Shown in pieces: positions 1 to 5,993 of a stretch of 9,013 nucleotides of DNA. The notes under the pieces were generated by a model. That model did no database searches, was not told the DNA's origin, and was given only the letters and a program-made list of their open reading frames with translations. The DNA is from an uncultured Succinivibrionaceae bacterium. Its GTDB lineage: Bacteria; Pseudomonadota; Gammaproteobacteria; Enterobacterales; Succinivibrionaceae. Numbering within the stretch: position 1 is the stretch's first letter; each line of letters begins with the position of its first letter. Made by a program: the position numbers and the translations under genes. The stretch spans positions 1 through 9,013 of the forward strand of contig UQCV01000095.1 in assembly GCA_900539665.1 (NCBI GenBank), written 5' to 3'.

Positions 1-480
1 GAAGGAAATCAATGATGATTGGATATCTAGAAAATATATCAACATGGATTTATAGCAACAAATAGCGGTGGATTAGATATTTTACAAGAAAACTAAATTA
101 CACCAACAATATGGACTTGACTTCATAAATCCACAAACTTGGGGTTTTAAACACTGTAAATATATAAGGTTAAATTATAGCACGCTCCAAATTTAGGACC
201 TAAAGTTAGGCGTAGGTTTTGCGGAACACCTCGAAAAAATACTGCTAAAAACAAACTAGAAACATTCTAGGAATACACTAAAAACCGGCCTCCAAAAGTG
301 AAAAAATTTCAGCTCACCTCCGCCCCAAAACAAAAAACCTCGGATTTTACGTCCGAGGTTTAATTCATATTATCTTTTGGCGCTATGGCTAGTTTAAACA
401 TCAAATCTAGCCAAATATTTTAATCAGTCATCGACGTATCTAAATATGGAACCTCAACAACCAAGGGCGACCTTTACTAA
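1..480. other. Region without a convincing gene
   Basis: No start codon with a ribosome site and no long reading frame is seen here. Three plus-strand frames stay open for short distances from the left edge and stop at about 55, 62 and 96. One of them, ending at 94-96 with NSGGLDILQEN, could be the tail of a gene lying mostly to the left, but 60-90 open bases carry little weight. The only clear structure is the terminator hairpin at 335-361, which serves the minus-strand lipoprotein gene. Confidence 0.5.
329..361 (-). terminator. Intrinsic terminator behind the lipoprotein gene
   Basis: A 10-bp perfect stem pairs 335-344 with 352-361 around a 7-base loop (345-351), with CCTCGG facing CCGAGG in its core. 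Read on the minus strand it is followed directly by a T run, the intrinsic terminator layout. It lies 120 bases past the stop of the minus-strand gene at 481-975. On the plus strand the trailing T tract is poor, so minus is the favoured direction. Confidence 0.75.
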
Positions 481-975
481 TTACTTAGCAAGTTCCTGGC
501 AAAGTGCTTCATCAGCTCTGAAAGAAACTGGTTCTGAAATATTAGCATAAGAAATCTGGAATTCAAGGTAACGGCCGTTAATAATGAACTTATCAGCACC
601 ATCAACAGGCTTGCCGTTTTGGCAGAACCTCGACCCCAGAGCCACTTTCATAGCCTTGTTGCTAGCTTCTAATTGTTCTTGTTCTAAGCTTACAGGAACA
701 GAAAGTGGAATAATAACACCTTTCTGGTCTTTCGCGATAGTAATGGTACCACGCTTAACACCATTGCCAAGATCAGTTGGCATCATTTTTTCAAGAGCAA
801 TCTTTAAAACCTGCACTTCAGTGCTAGCTGTAGCAGCTTCCTTAGCAGGAGCTTGAACAGCAGTAGTTTCAGTCTTCTTTGCTGCATCAGTAGCTGGAGC
901 CGCTTCTGGAGCCTTGTCACAAGCGGTAAGTGCAAATACAGTTGCAAGTGAAGCGCAAAGTAATAGTTTCTTCAT
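481..975 (-). CDS. Predicted lipoprotein with a C-terminal two-cysteine domain
   Basis: I do not recognise a named family for this 164-residue protein. It begins with a lipoprotein signal peptide: two lysines, a hydrophobic stretch, then the lipobox LTAC with the acylated cysteine at residue 19. Residues about 20-55 are an Ala/Thr/Pro/Lys linker of the kind that tethers a domain to a membrane. The rest (about 56-164) looks folded and contains Cys118 and Cys159, which could form a disulfide in the periplasm. An outer-membrane or periplasmic anchored protein is likely. The start is supported by an AGGA ribosome site at 984-987, eight bases upstream. The folded part resembles both halves of the broken secreted gene at 1610-2418: each has an NGV motif, then a cysteine, an aromatic segment and a second cysteine. 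Function is unknown. Confidence 0.85.
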   Translation of the reverse strand: MKKLLLCASLATVFALTACDKAPEAAPATDAAKKTETTAVQAPAKEAATASTEVQVLKIALEKMMPTDLGNGVKRGTITIAKDQKGVIIPLSVPVSLEQEQLEASNKAMKVALGSRFCQNGKPVDGADKFIINGRYLEFQISYANISEPVSFRADEALCQELAK

Positions 976-999
976 TTTTCAATTCCTATTTTTAATTGT

Positions 1000-1027
1000 A
1001 TATTATTTATCCCAAACTTAGCCTCAA
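1000..1027 (-). promoter_or_regulatory. Candidate sigma-70 promoter of the lipoprotein gene
   Basis: On the minus strand TTGAGG (1022-1027) and TAATAT (1000-1005) are separated by 16 bases, a good match to -35 and -10 boxes. The -10 box lies about 25 bases before the start codon, which would leave a short leader carrying the AGGA ribosome site. This comes from sequence match only. Confidence 0.45.
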
Positions 1028-1122
1028 GCTTAATCGTAAATGAATTTTATCTAAGCTTAGAATTTTGGTTTTCGACTCTTTTATTTAAAAGTTACAAATA
1101 CATCCACAAATGCCCTTTAAAT

Positions 1123-1275
1123 CTGACTGCTCCCACGGGCAAGCCCGTGGGGTTCTGATTGAAGTGTAGCTTGTAATCGTACACCATTTTCAGGCTTTGG
1201 AGTTACAAGTGTAAATATGTTTGAATCAGGACTTTCATTACCAAGCAGACCTACAACCACATTAGCGGTAAATTT
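1123..1275 (-). pseudogene. 3' remnant of a tnpB-like gene, copy 1
   Basis: On the minus strand one frame reads KFTANVVVG, GNESPDSN, then TLVTPKPENGVRLQATL, and runs on through the end hairpin. The same peptide is coded by the copy at 8681-8832. No ATG with a ribosome site precedes it, and a stop lies in frame about 12 codons before KFTAN. None of the TnpB RuvC-like catalytic residues or zinc-finger cysteines are included. In IS200/IS605 elements this 3' part of tnpB overlaps the omega RNA scaffold, so its conservation may reflect RNA or DNA structure and not protein. Confidence 0.55.
1132..1151 (-). repeat. Right-end hairpin of mini-element 1
   Basis: A 9-bp perfect stem (CCCACGGGC at 1132-1140 against 1143-1151) has a two-base loop. 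It sits 9 bases inside the boundary of the sequence shared with the copy at 8681, as expected of the subterminal hairpin that TnpA recognises at an IS200/IS605 right end. Confidence 0.6.
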
Positions 1276-1378
1276 CTGTCTTACGACAAGGAAGTACAGT
1301 CAATCTTCCAAAGGTTTAGATTGTATATTTGTTTTATACTAATATCAAGTGTAGAAATATAGTTTTTTCATAGAAAAA

Positions 1379-1420
1379 GCGACTTTTATCCCACACGCAA
1401 GCGTGTGGGTTTTACGTCGC
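1379..1420 (-). repeat. Compound hairpin, putative left end of mini-element 1
   Basis: An outer 5-bp stem (GCGAC 1379-1383 with GTCGC 1416-1420) surrounds a six-by-six internal loop and an inner 9-bp stem (CCCACACGC 1390-1398 with 1401-1409). The hairpins at 4023-4068 and 8922-8964 have the same plan, which links all three as ends of related elements. A stand-alone terminator is the alternative, but there is no T run. Confidence 0.5.
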
Positions 1421-1609
1421 AATTTATAACAACAATGCTGGCGCTCTTTATCTTACTAATACTACACGCAAAATTGTACACCTACAGCTTTTTAAGGCTA
1501 ACGCCGAGAATTTTGTTTTAGCTATTAGCTTTTTTGTTTGCGTTTTCCGCTTGCGTTTTTGATTAGGCTTCTCGTTTTGGTTTTACGTTTGGAGCTTACA
1601 ATTTGCGCT
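1421..1609. other. Noncoding T-rich spacer
   Basis: No gene is seen between mini-element 1 and the broken gene. The plus strand is T-rich with recurring short words such as TTTTAGC and TTGCGTTTT (for example around 1537-1560). No clear terminator could be drawn for the minus-strand gene that ends at 1610. Confidence 0.4.
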
Positions 1610-2418
1610 TTATCGACAGTCCTGTGCAGAAATTGAGATCACAACTTTTGGTAACCGATTATAGACGTAATCTATCGATTTAATTTTCTCGAGGAGTTGA
1701 CGTTCTTTTGGATCTTGGCAAAACTGCTGAGCCAAAACATCATGTACCATTGATGGCTGTTCTATGAGCATTAGTTGATGCCCGATCGCTTTGACTTCAT
1801 CGTTTGGCCGAGAGTAGTAAGTAACAACGTGGTTTTGAGCTTTAATCTTATAGAGCTCAACACCATTAACTAACTCTTTAGGCAAAGATTTTCTTTCTAG
1901 TGGTAGCACCACATCATTAAGGTAATCATCTTCAAGATACGCTCTAGAGGTAGTCCCACTTTGCCCCCACTCATAGCTAAAAAGGCTTCGCAATGCGCCT
2001 GGTCGATTCGAACTACGATACCATCTCTAATTTCAGGATCTGAGAACGATAAATCAACGTAATGACCCGCGGCAAAATATTCAGCCAATTTTTTAGCTGT
2101 TTTATCCGCGGAACCGGCGCACATTTGGCGACTAATCCCCTGGTCCATTTGTTTTCTAAATTGAGCCTTCTTTTGCTCTGAAGCTTCGGCTAACACTCGC
2201 TTTGTCCACACTCAATTTACTTTAATTCCATTGTTATCAGCCGTTTTTTGAGGTTGTTCAAAAAAAACACCATTCGGAAATCTTTGTCCTGCATCTATAC
2301 TTAATTCGGCCAAAGTTTCATCTACAAGGGCATCTGCTTGTGCAGTCCCACTCAAAAGTCCACCGAGGCTCCCAATTACCAAACATAGTTGGCAAACTAT
2401 TTTCATTTTTTTTGACAT
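1610..2418 (-). pseudogene. Broken gene for a secreted two-domain protein
   Basis: Three minus-strand pieces together make one protein. Piece 1 (2418-2212) starts with a signal peptide: MSKKMK, a hydrophobic core, then a likely cleavage after AQA near residue 28. It ends at a TGA (2212-2214). The same frame resumes at once with GTG at 2211 and continues as piece 2 to 1897. Piece 3 lies in the -1 frame and ends at 1610. The switch between pieces 2 and 3 falls near a run of five G (1964-1968) or five T (1979-1983). Pieces 1+2 and piece 3 each look like the folded part of the lipoprotein at 481-975: an NGV motif, then two cysteines 35-45 residues apart, with RIDQAHC and SISAQDC matching RADEALC. 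The intact product would be a periplasmic tandem duplication of that domain. Decay is the simplest reading. A sequencing error, or separate translation of the pieces, is less likely. Confidence 0.7.
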
Positions 2419-2498
2419 AAAGGGTGTTCCGTGTTTATCTTGATGCTAAGGCTTTAAGCCTCAACTTTTACTTTTACCAACAGATATGAACTATGGCT

Positions 2499-2528
2499 AA
2501 AAAAAGGCCAAATATAAATTTGGCCTTT
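2499..2528 (-). terminator. Intrinsic terminator of ppaC
   Basis: An 11-bp perfect stem (2503-2513 with 2518-2528, core GGCC against GGCC) with a four-base loop is followed on the minus strand by a run of T. It lies 34 bases past the ppaC stop and separates ppaC from the broken gene downstream. Confidence 0.85.
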
Positions 2529-2561
2529 GGGTGATTTTGTGGCTTTTAAGTTAGTGCATTA

Positions 2562-3518
2562 TTACTTAATTACAGCCATAAGTGGTGGAACCACCTGCTT
2601 TTTACGAGAAGCAATACCTTCGATAAAGAATCTGCCGTCTTTTTCAGAGAATGAAGCAGCACAAGCTTCCTTAGCGCCTTCACCGAAATAGAGCATTTCA
2701 GTCTGGTTGGCATCTTTGTTAGTTGCCATAACAAAAAGCATGCTCACACCCTTAGCAGCGATAAGAGTTGGCATAACTGCATTCATACGAGCAGTTAGTT
2801 CATTGCAGGTAGAAGCAAGCATGTTCACCTGAGTAATACCAACCTTCTTGCTACCCATAGCGAATTCTTTGTAGTCAGCGTTGAAGATTTCTTCGTCAGA
2901 AAGACCATCGTAAGAAGCAGCAGCTTCAGCCATCTTATCGAAGTAAGCAGCTACATCAGTAATACCAGCAAGAGCGAGGAGCTTTGGAGCAACTTCGCGG
3001 TCGATGTTAGTAGTAGTAGCAGAAGTTAAGTTTACAGTGTCAGAAAGAAGAGCTGAAGCTAAAAGACCTGCAGTAGCCTTATCAAGAGCTACGCCAGCCT
3101 GTTCGTATTCGAAGTAAACGATAGTAGCTGAAGAACCAACTGGTAAGGCTTTGATTACGAGTGGAGCCTTAGTAACCATATTACCAAGAGCATGGTGATC
3201 AAGAATTTGGATGATGTTAGCGTCTTCCATACCATTTACAGCCTGACCAAAAGTTGAGTGGTCAACGATGGCTACAGTCTTACCAGCTGCATTTTCAAGT
3301 ACAGGAGGAACAGCAACACCAAAAGTCTTTAAAATAAAAGCGGTTTCGTTGTTGATCTTACCGCTAACTTTGGCTTCTGCTTTAACGCCGATCTGGTTTA
3401 AAAGGTTAGTTAAAGCGATAGTTGAACAAACGGTGTCTGAATCAGGATTCTTGTGACCGATTACAGTTACATTCTGGCCCTTAAAATCAAGGTTGCTGTA
3501 AATATCGTTAAATTTCAT
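2562..3518 (-). CDS. ppaC: Manganese-dependent inorganic pyrophosphatase (family II)
   Basis: This cytoplasmic enzyme hydrolyses pyrophosphate to two phosphates, pulling biosynthetic reactions forward. The 318-residue product has the DHH-DHHA2 layout of family II pyrophosphatases. Counting from the ATG at 3518, the metal ligands are visible as GHKNPDSD (His22, Asp26, Asp28), VDHS (Asp86), LDHH (His108) and LLSDT (Asp160). The DHHA2 substrate loop SRKKQ lies near the C-terminus. The frame extends upstream to a GTG at 3569, which would add 17 residues. I prefer the ATG because it gives a length close to the usual 305-315 and has a GAGAAAAG purine stretch just before it, though neither start has a strong ribosome site. 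It stands alone, with its own terminator and a 32-bp palindrome upstream. Function is confident. Confidence 0.93.
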   Translation of the reverse strand: MKFNDIYSNLDFKGQNVTVIGHKNPDSDTVCSTIALTNLLNQIGVKAEAKVSGKINNETAFILKTFGVAVPPVLENAAGKTVAIVDHSTFGQAVNGMEDANIIQILDHHALGNMVTKAPLVIKALPVGSSATIVYFEYEQAGVALDKATAGLLASALLSDTVNLTSATTTNIDREVAPKLLALAGITDVAAYFDKMAEAAASYDGLSDEEIFNADYKEFAMGSKKVGITQVNMLASTCNELTARMNAVMPTLIAAKGVSMLFVMATNKDANQTEMLYFGEGAKEACAASFSEKDGRFFIEGIASRKKQVVPPLMAVIK

Positions 3519-3588
3519 GTCTTTTCTCACTTTTGCTGTGAAGTTTAAAGTTTTATGTTGGAAAAACACCCGGGAAAACGGGGGTTTT

Positions 3589-3620
3589 AGGATATGAAAT
3601 CCACGTGGATTTCATATCCT
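3589..3620. promoter_or_regulatory. Perfect 32-bp palindrome upstream of ppaC
   Basis: Positions 3589-3604 are exactly complementary to 3605-3620 with no spacer, centred on CACGTG. It lies about 70 bases before the ppaC ATG. On the minus strand it is followed by a second small stem, CCCG with CGGG (about 3571-3584), and a short T run. It could be an operator for a dimeric regulator, a leader hairpin or attenuator, or the relic of a palindromic mobile sequence. Nothing in the sequence decides between these. Confidence 0.6.
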
Positions 3621-4022
3621 GTATCTATTTCGAGCTAAACTAAAAGCCCGACAATACAACCACCATTTGTCCGAGATTGTTTTTAGCACTTAATGCTACC
3701 AAATAGCGCACTAATTTTGACATCCTACCAGGCCTAAAGTTCGTGGTTCTAACTGCATCCAAACCAAAAATTTAGTGCGCTTTGGTAGATTTTTAGCGTT
3801 AAACGGTTAATGCCATTTTCTCAATAAACGCTACGGGCCTGTCATGCCATGATTTTGCTGTTTTTAAGTGGACCCAACGCCCCTTGTTAGCAGGGCTTAA
3901 CTTTAACTAATTTTAAAGTATATTTCAAGTCCTGAGCCTTATATACCGACCTAAAAAACAAGGTTTTAAGCCTTAAGCTTTGAAAACGCCAAAAGACCAA
4001 TACAAACCATTTTTAACTGAAC
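3621..4022. other. Noncoding region between ppaC and mini-element 2
   Basis: No open frame of gene length is found. The stretch contains the inverted repeat at 3696-3788 and otherwise AT-rich sequence with recurring words such as TTTTAAG and GCCTTAAGC. No tRNA or known riboswitch fold was recognised. Confidence 0.4.
3696..3788. repeat. Long imperfect inverted repeat
   Basis: The left arm (3696-3718, starting CTACCAAA and containing GCGCACTAA) is nearly the reverse complement of the right arm (3767-3788). They differ by small shifts and enclose a 48-base loop. The arms could fold into a hairpin of about 20 bp in RNA or single-stranded DNA. The unit could be a small miniature inverted-repeat element or a structured RNA. 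No coding potential is seen. Confidence 0.5.
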
Positions 4023-4068
4023 TCGGCAAGAAGTCCCCCACCCCTAAGGTGGTGAGATGAATTGCCGA
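4023..4068 (+). repeat. Compound hairpin, putative left end of mini-element 2
   Basis: An outer 7-bp stem (TCGGCAA 4023-4029 with TTGCCGA 4062-4068) encloses an inner stem CCACC (4038-4042) with GGTGG (4048-4052). The plan is the same as at 1379-1420 and 8922-8964. Confidence 0.55.
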
Positions 4069-4119
4069 AATCTACTTGACAGCTTTCTAAACATTATGCC
4101 ACAACGAAAACATAGAACC

Positions 4120-4233
4120 GTGGGACACACGGGGTTAGCTCGTTGATACTGTAATCATTAGAGTGTTTGAGCGAGAACTGAACCTATCTTATCGGTGGGA
4201 AACTCCCACCTCTATAGGTGGGGGAGGATGTCA
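4120..4233 (+). ncRNA. Candidate omega RNA scaffold, decayed or minimal
   Basis: In IS200/IS605 elements the guide RNA of TnpB is made from the 3' end of tnpB and the right end, with the guide itself read from flanking DNA. This stretch occupies that place. It shows alternating complementary blocks, GGTGGG (4194-4199), CCCACC (4205-4210) and GGTGGG (4217-4222), so the middle block can pair with either neighbour. The guide would begin at 4234. No promoter was identified and transcription is inferred. Confidence 0.3.
4194..4222 (+). repeat. Right-end hairpin of mini-element 2, two alternative folds
   Basis: CCCACC at 4205-4210 pairs either upstream with 4194-4199 across a five-base loop or downstream with 4217-4222 across a six-base loop. 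The flanking CT and GAG extend the downstream fold. It lies just inside the putative right boundary at 4233. Confidence 0.55.
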
Positions 4234-4447
4234 TTATTTAAAGACTCGCTTACACCTCAAAAAAACTCGGGCGCTTTTAACAAACTTTAACTTTTAAAAG
4301 TGCGCTGTTCTTCATTTAAAATCAACCTTTAACTCGTTAAAACCAGGCAAAATAGATCCGTACCTTTAGCTTTCGTAGTACACTATAGATTAAAAAATCT
4401 ATCTCTTATACCATTAGATATCTGCTTAAAGCCGCAGGAGAATTACC

Positions 4448-5083
4448 ATGCTCACTATTTTGACCTACGAAGTGACCGCTTTTTACCAAAAATGTCGCCT
4501 TATTTTTGATGCCACCACCAAAAATGCGGTAATTACTGATCCTGGAGCTGAAGCTAACCTTTTGTATAAAGAAGTGGAAAAATTAGGCCTTCACATTCAA
4601 GCAATACTACTCACGCATGGACACTTAGATCACGCCGGAGCAGCTAGAGAATTAGCCTCCCTCTTTAATTGCCCTCTTATTGGCCCGCACAAGGCAGATG
4701 AAGTTTGGTTAAGCAATATGAACCAACAAGCCCAAATGTTTGGCCTAAGCCCCGCAGATAACGTTATCCCGGACAGATGGCTCAATGATGGCGACAAGCT
4801 TAACCTTAACCTCGGTGAAGAAATCGAAGTTCTCCATTGTCCAGGCCATACCCCTGGGCACGTATGTTTCTATTTTGCGACTAGTGGCTTTGTGGTTTCC
4901 GGAGATGTGCTTTTTGCTGGCAGTGTTGGGCGCAGTGATTTTCCGTTTGGGGACCCGGAAGAACTAATTACCTCCATTAAAAGCAAGCTTTTAACTTTAC
5001 CTGACAAAACTAAAGTGTTGCCAGGACATGGTTCTGACACCACCATCGCCCGTGAAAAGATGTTTAATCCATATTTAACTTAA
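4448..5083 (+). CDS. gloC: Metallo-beta-lactamase-fold hydrolase, YcbL/GloC-type glyoxalase II
   Basis: The 211-residue protein matches E. coli YcbL (GloC) along its whole length (215 residues there). That is a cytoplasmic type II glyoxalase that hydrolyses S-lactoylglutathione-like thioesters in methylglyoxal detoxification. All dinuclear metal ligands are present: THGHLDH (His57, His59, Asp61, His62), CPGHTPGH (His134), SGDVLF (Asp153) and PGHG (His194). The GRSDFP segment (161-166) is also typical of the family. The C-terminus ends soon after the last ligand, as in YcbL, and lacks the long helical domain of classical GloB. AGGAG at 4436-4440 lies seven bases before the ATG, fixing the start. 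It converges on ycgL with a 53-base gap. The physiological substrate here is inferred from the family. Confidence 0.92.
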   Translation: MLTILTYEVTAFYQKCRLIFDATTKNAVITDPGAEANLLYKEVEKLGLHIQAILLTHGHLDHAGAARELASLFNCPLIGPHKADEVWLSNMNQQAQMFGLSPADNVIPDRWLNDGDKLNLNLGEEIEVLHCPGHTPGHVCFYFATSGFVVSGDVLFAGSVGRSDFPFGDPEELITSIKSKLLTLPDKTKVLPGHGSDTTIAREKMFNPYLT

Positions 5084-5093
5084 AACCTAAGGC

Positions 5094-5128
5094 TTTAAGT
5101 TCTGAGTTTTAAGTTTTAGGAACTTAAA
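5094..5128. terminator. Stem-loop between convergent gloC and ycgL
   Basis: A 9-bp perfect stem (TTTAAGTTC 5094-5102 with GAACTTAAA 5120-5128) has a 17-base loop and sits between the two stop codons. AT-rich flanks on both sides suggest a weak bidirectional terminator. The T runs are short, so the call is tentative. Confidence 0.4.
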
Positions 5129-5136
5129 TTATTAAA

Positions 5137-5442
5137 CTAAACGAGTTTAGCGTTGTGCACGACGTCAAGTCCACGACGCTTTCGATCAACATTCAACAAA
5201 TTATCTCTTTCGTCAACGCTATCGATCCGCAAAAAATAGCCTTGGTTTTCCAAAGCGGTAATAACGTCTTGGGCTTTAACCTTGGCTATTTTTCTCGTCG
5301 GGTACAAATCAAAGCGCAACATAAAAATGCCTTTACCAAACATCCTCTTAAGTTCATCTGGCAATTTGTCGTAGTCACTTGGTTGAGCCAAATATAAATA
5401 TGCCCCATCTTTTTTAGCCGATCTGTAAGTATAGCAATCCAT
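5137..5442 (-). CDS. ycgL: YcgL domain protein
   Basis: The 101-residue protein has the YcgL pattern: an N-terminal YRSAKKDGAYLYL strand pair like YRSSKRDQTYLYV of E. coli, then a P-x-ELKRMFG helix and an ALENQGYFLRI segment matching ALTEQGYYLQL. It is a small soluble cytoplasmic protein. The family is largely confined to Gammaproteobacteria and its biochemical role is not established. AAAGGA lies about eight bases before the ATG on the minus strand. The C-terminal end is basic and shorter than in E. coli (108 residues). It sits divergently upstream of minC, the same neighbourhood as in E. coli, which supports both the assignment and the gammaproteobacterial origin. Confidence 0.9.
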   Translation of the reverse strand: MDCYTYRSAKKDGAYLYLAQPSDYDKLPDELKRMFGKGIFMLRFDLYPTRKIAKVKAQDVITALENQGYFLRIDSVDERDNLLNVDRKRRGLDVVHNAKLV

Positions 5443-5993
5443 TTTCTAATCCTTTTCTCAAGTTTTTTAGCGTTTAGGCATTTTAGCTTTTGGACCTTGG
5501 GCCTTTTAAGTTTTTCAAATTAGCCCAAGTTTTGATAATTTTCCTAAAAAGCCAATCTCATTAACCAATTTCAAAAACCAATTCAACGTCTTCTTAAAAT
5601 TTAATATGTAGCATTCCCATGTTATTTTTTTCATGCCTTATGGTTTTGCGCTTTATTGCTTTAAGGGCCATAATTTTAGGCCTGATGATTTCAAGCTTTA
5701 TGATTTCTTGTGTCAACCACCTTTAATTATAACACTGCACCAAATTATCGCACTACAGCAATTTAGTCCCTATTTACGCTTAAGTGGTTCGCATTTTAAG
5801 TGCACCTAATTAAGCCATTTTCCTCCTAGTTTAAACCTACTTAAATAATCGTGTGATCTCGCCCGAGAACTACTTTCTTTTTAAAGACACGTTTTGTATT
5901 AAATTGTTAAAAATGTGATAGAATCAGAGATTAGAAAAGGTTTTGCTTAAAAAACCACGATTTATGAAGATATAACTTAATAATAACAAAGGC
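5443..5993. other. Divergent intergenic region between ycgL and minC
   Basis: This 551-base stretch has no gene. It is T-rich on the plus strand with recurring TTTTAGC, GGCCTTTTAAG and similar words. On the minus strand a perfect TTGACA (5711-5716) is followed after 17 bases by TGAAAT (5688-5693), a possible ycgL promoter that would leave a leader of about 240 bases. A plus-strand promoter candidate for minC lies at 5894-5924. Confidence 0.4.
5894..5924 (+). promoter_or_regulatory. Candidate extended -10 promoter of minCDE
   Basis: TAGAAT (5919-5924) is preceded by TGA at 5916-5918, giving an extended -10 element. The best -35-like hexamer, TTGTAT (5894-5899), is 19 bases upstream, longer than ideal, so the extended -10 would carry most of the recognition. 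It lies about 70 bases before the minC start. Confidence 0.4.

Larger units (their letters stand above)
1123..1420 (-). mobile_element. IS200/IS605-like mini-element 1 (tnpB tail, no transposase)
   Basis: On the minus strand this stretch has the ends of an IS200/IS605-type element without its body. A compound hairpin at 1379-1420 would be the left end. A tnpB-like 3' tail (1123-1275) ends in a hairpin (1132-1151) that would be the right end. The tail is about 93% identical to the copy at 8681-8832, and the identity stops sharply at CTGACTGC on the outer side, which marks the right boundary near 1123. The exact left boundary is not resolved. About 100 bases between tail and left hairpin are unlike the other copy. 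No tnpA or TnpB catalytic region is present, so it could move only if transposase is supplied in trans. Assignment to the family rests on architecture and on the resemblance of the tail to TnpB C-terminal tails as I recall them. Confidence 0.6.
4023..4233 (+). mobile_element. IS200/IS605-like mini-element 2 (different subfamily)
   Basis: A compound hairpin at 4023-4068 (left end) and a hairpin set at 4194-4222 followed by GGATGTCA (right end) enclose only about 125 bases. On the plus strand VGHTGLA is readable near 4124-4144, like the zinc-finger-proximal VGHT.LACG tail of some TnpB proteins. A stop follows at once, and the next frame then stays open through the right end. This fits a tnpB tail with a one-base shift. 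No transposase or nuclease core is present. The sequence differs from mini-elements 1 and 3, so it derives from another parent element. The right boundary is set at 4233 by analogy with right ends that finish in TCA and was not tested against a second copy. Confidence 0.5.

Noticed and set aside
584..856. Plus-strand 90-codon frame opposite the lipoprotein gene
   Set aside because: It lies entirely within the opposite strand of a gene with a signal peptide, ribosome site and promoter, and its product resembles nothing.
1123..1420. CRISPR array or clustered repeat units
   Set aside because: The repeats are single long copies 7.5 kb apart with unrelated flanks, not short regularly spaced units.
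2212..2214. TGA read as tryptophan or selenocysteine in the secreted gene
   Set aside because: The other genes in the window read intact under the standard code with TGG for tryptophan, no selenocysteine insertion hairpin was recognised, and the same gene has a frameshift as well, so a nonsense mutation is simpler.
3519..3569. N-terminal extension of ppaC from a GTG at 3569
   Set aside because: It would add 17 residues not expected in the family. The ATG at 3518 gives a normal length. The choice is not certain because both ribosome sites are weak.
4264..4306. Loose inverted repeat around GCGCTTTTAA and TTAAAAGTGCGC
   Set aside because: The arms need an added base to pair and no T run follows. 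It is too weak to call a terminator.
5155..5397. Plus-strand 80-codon frame over ycgL
   Set aside because: It is antisense to a recognised YcgL protein and has no ribosome site.
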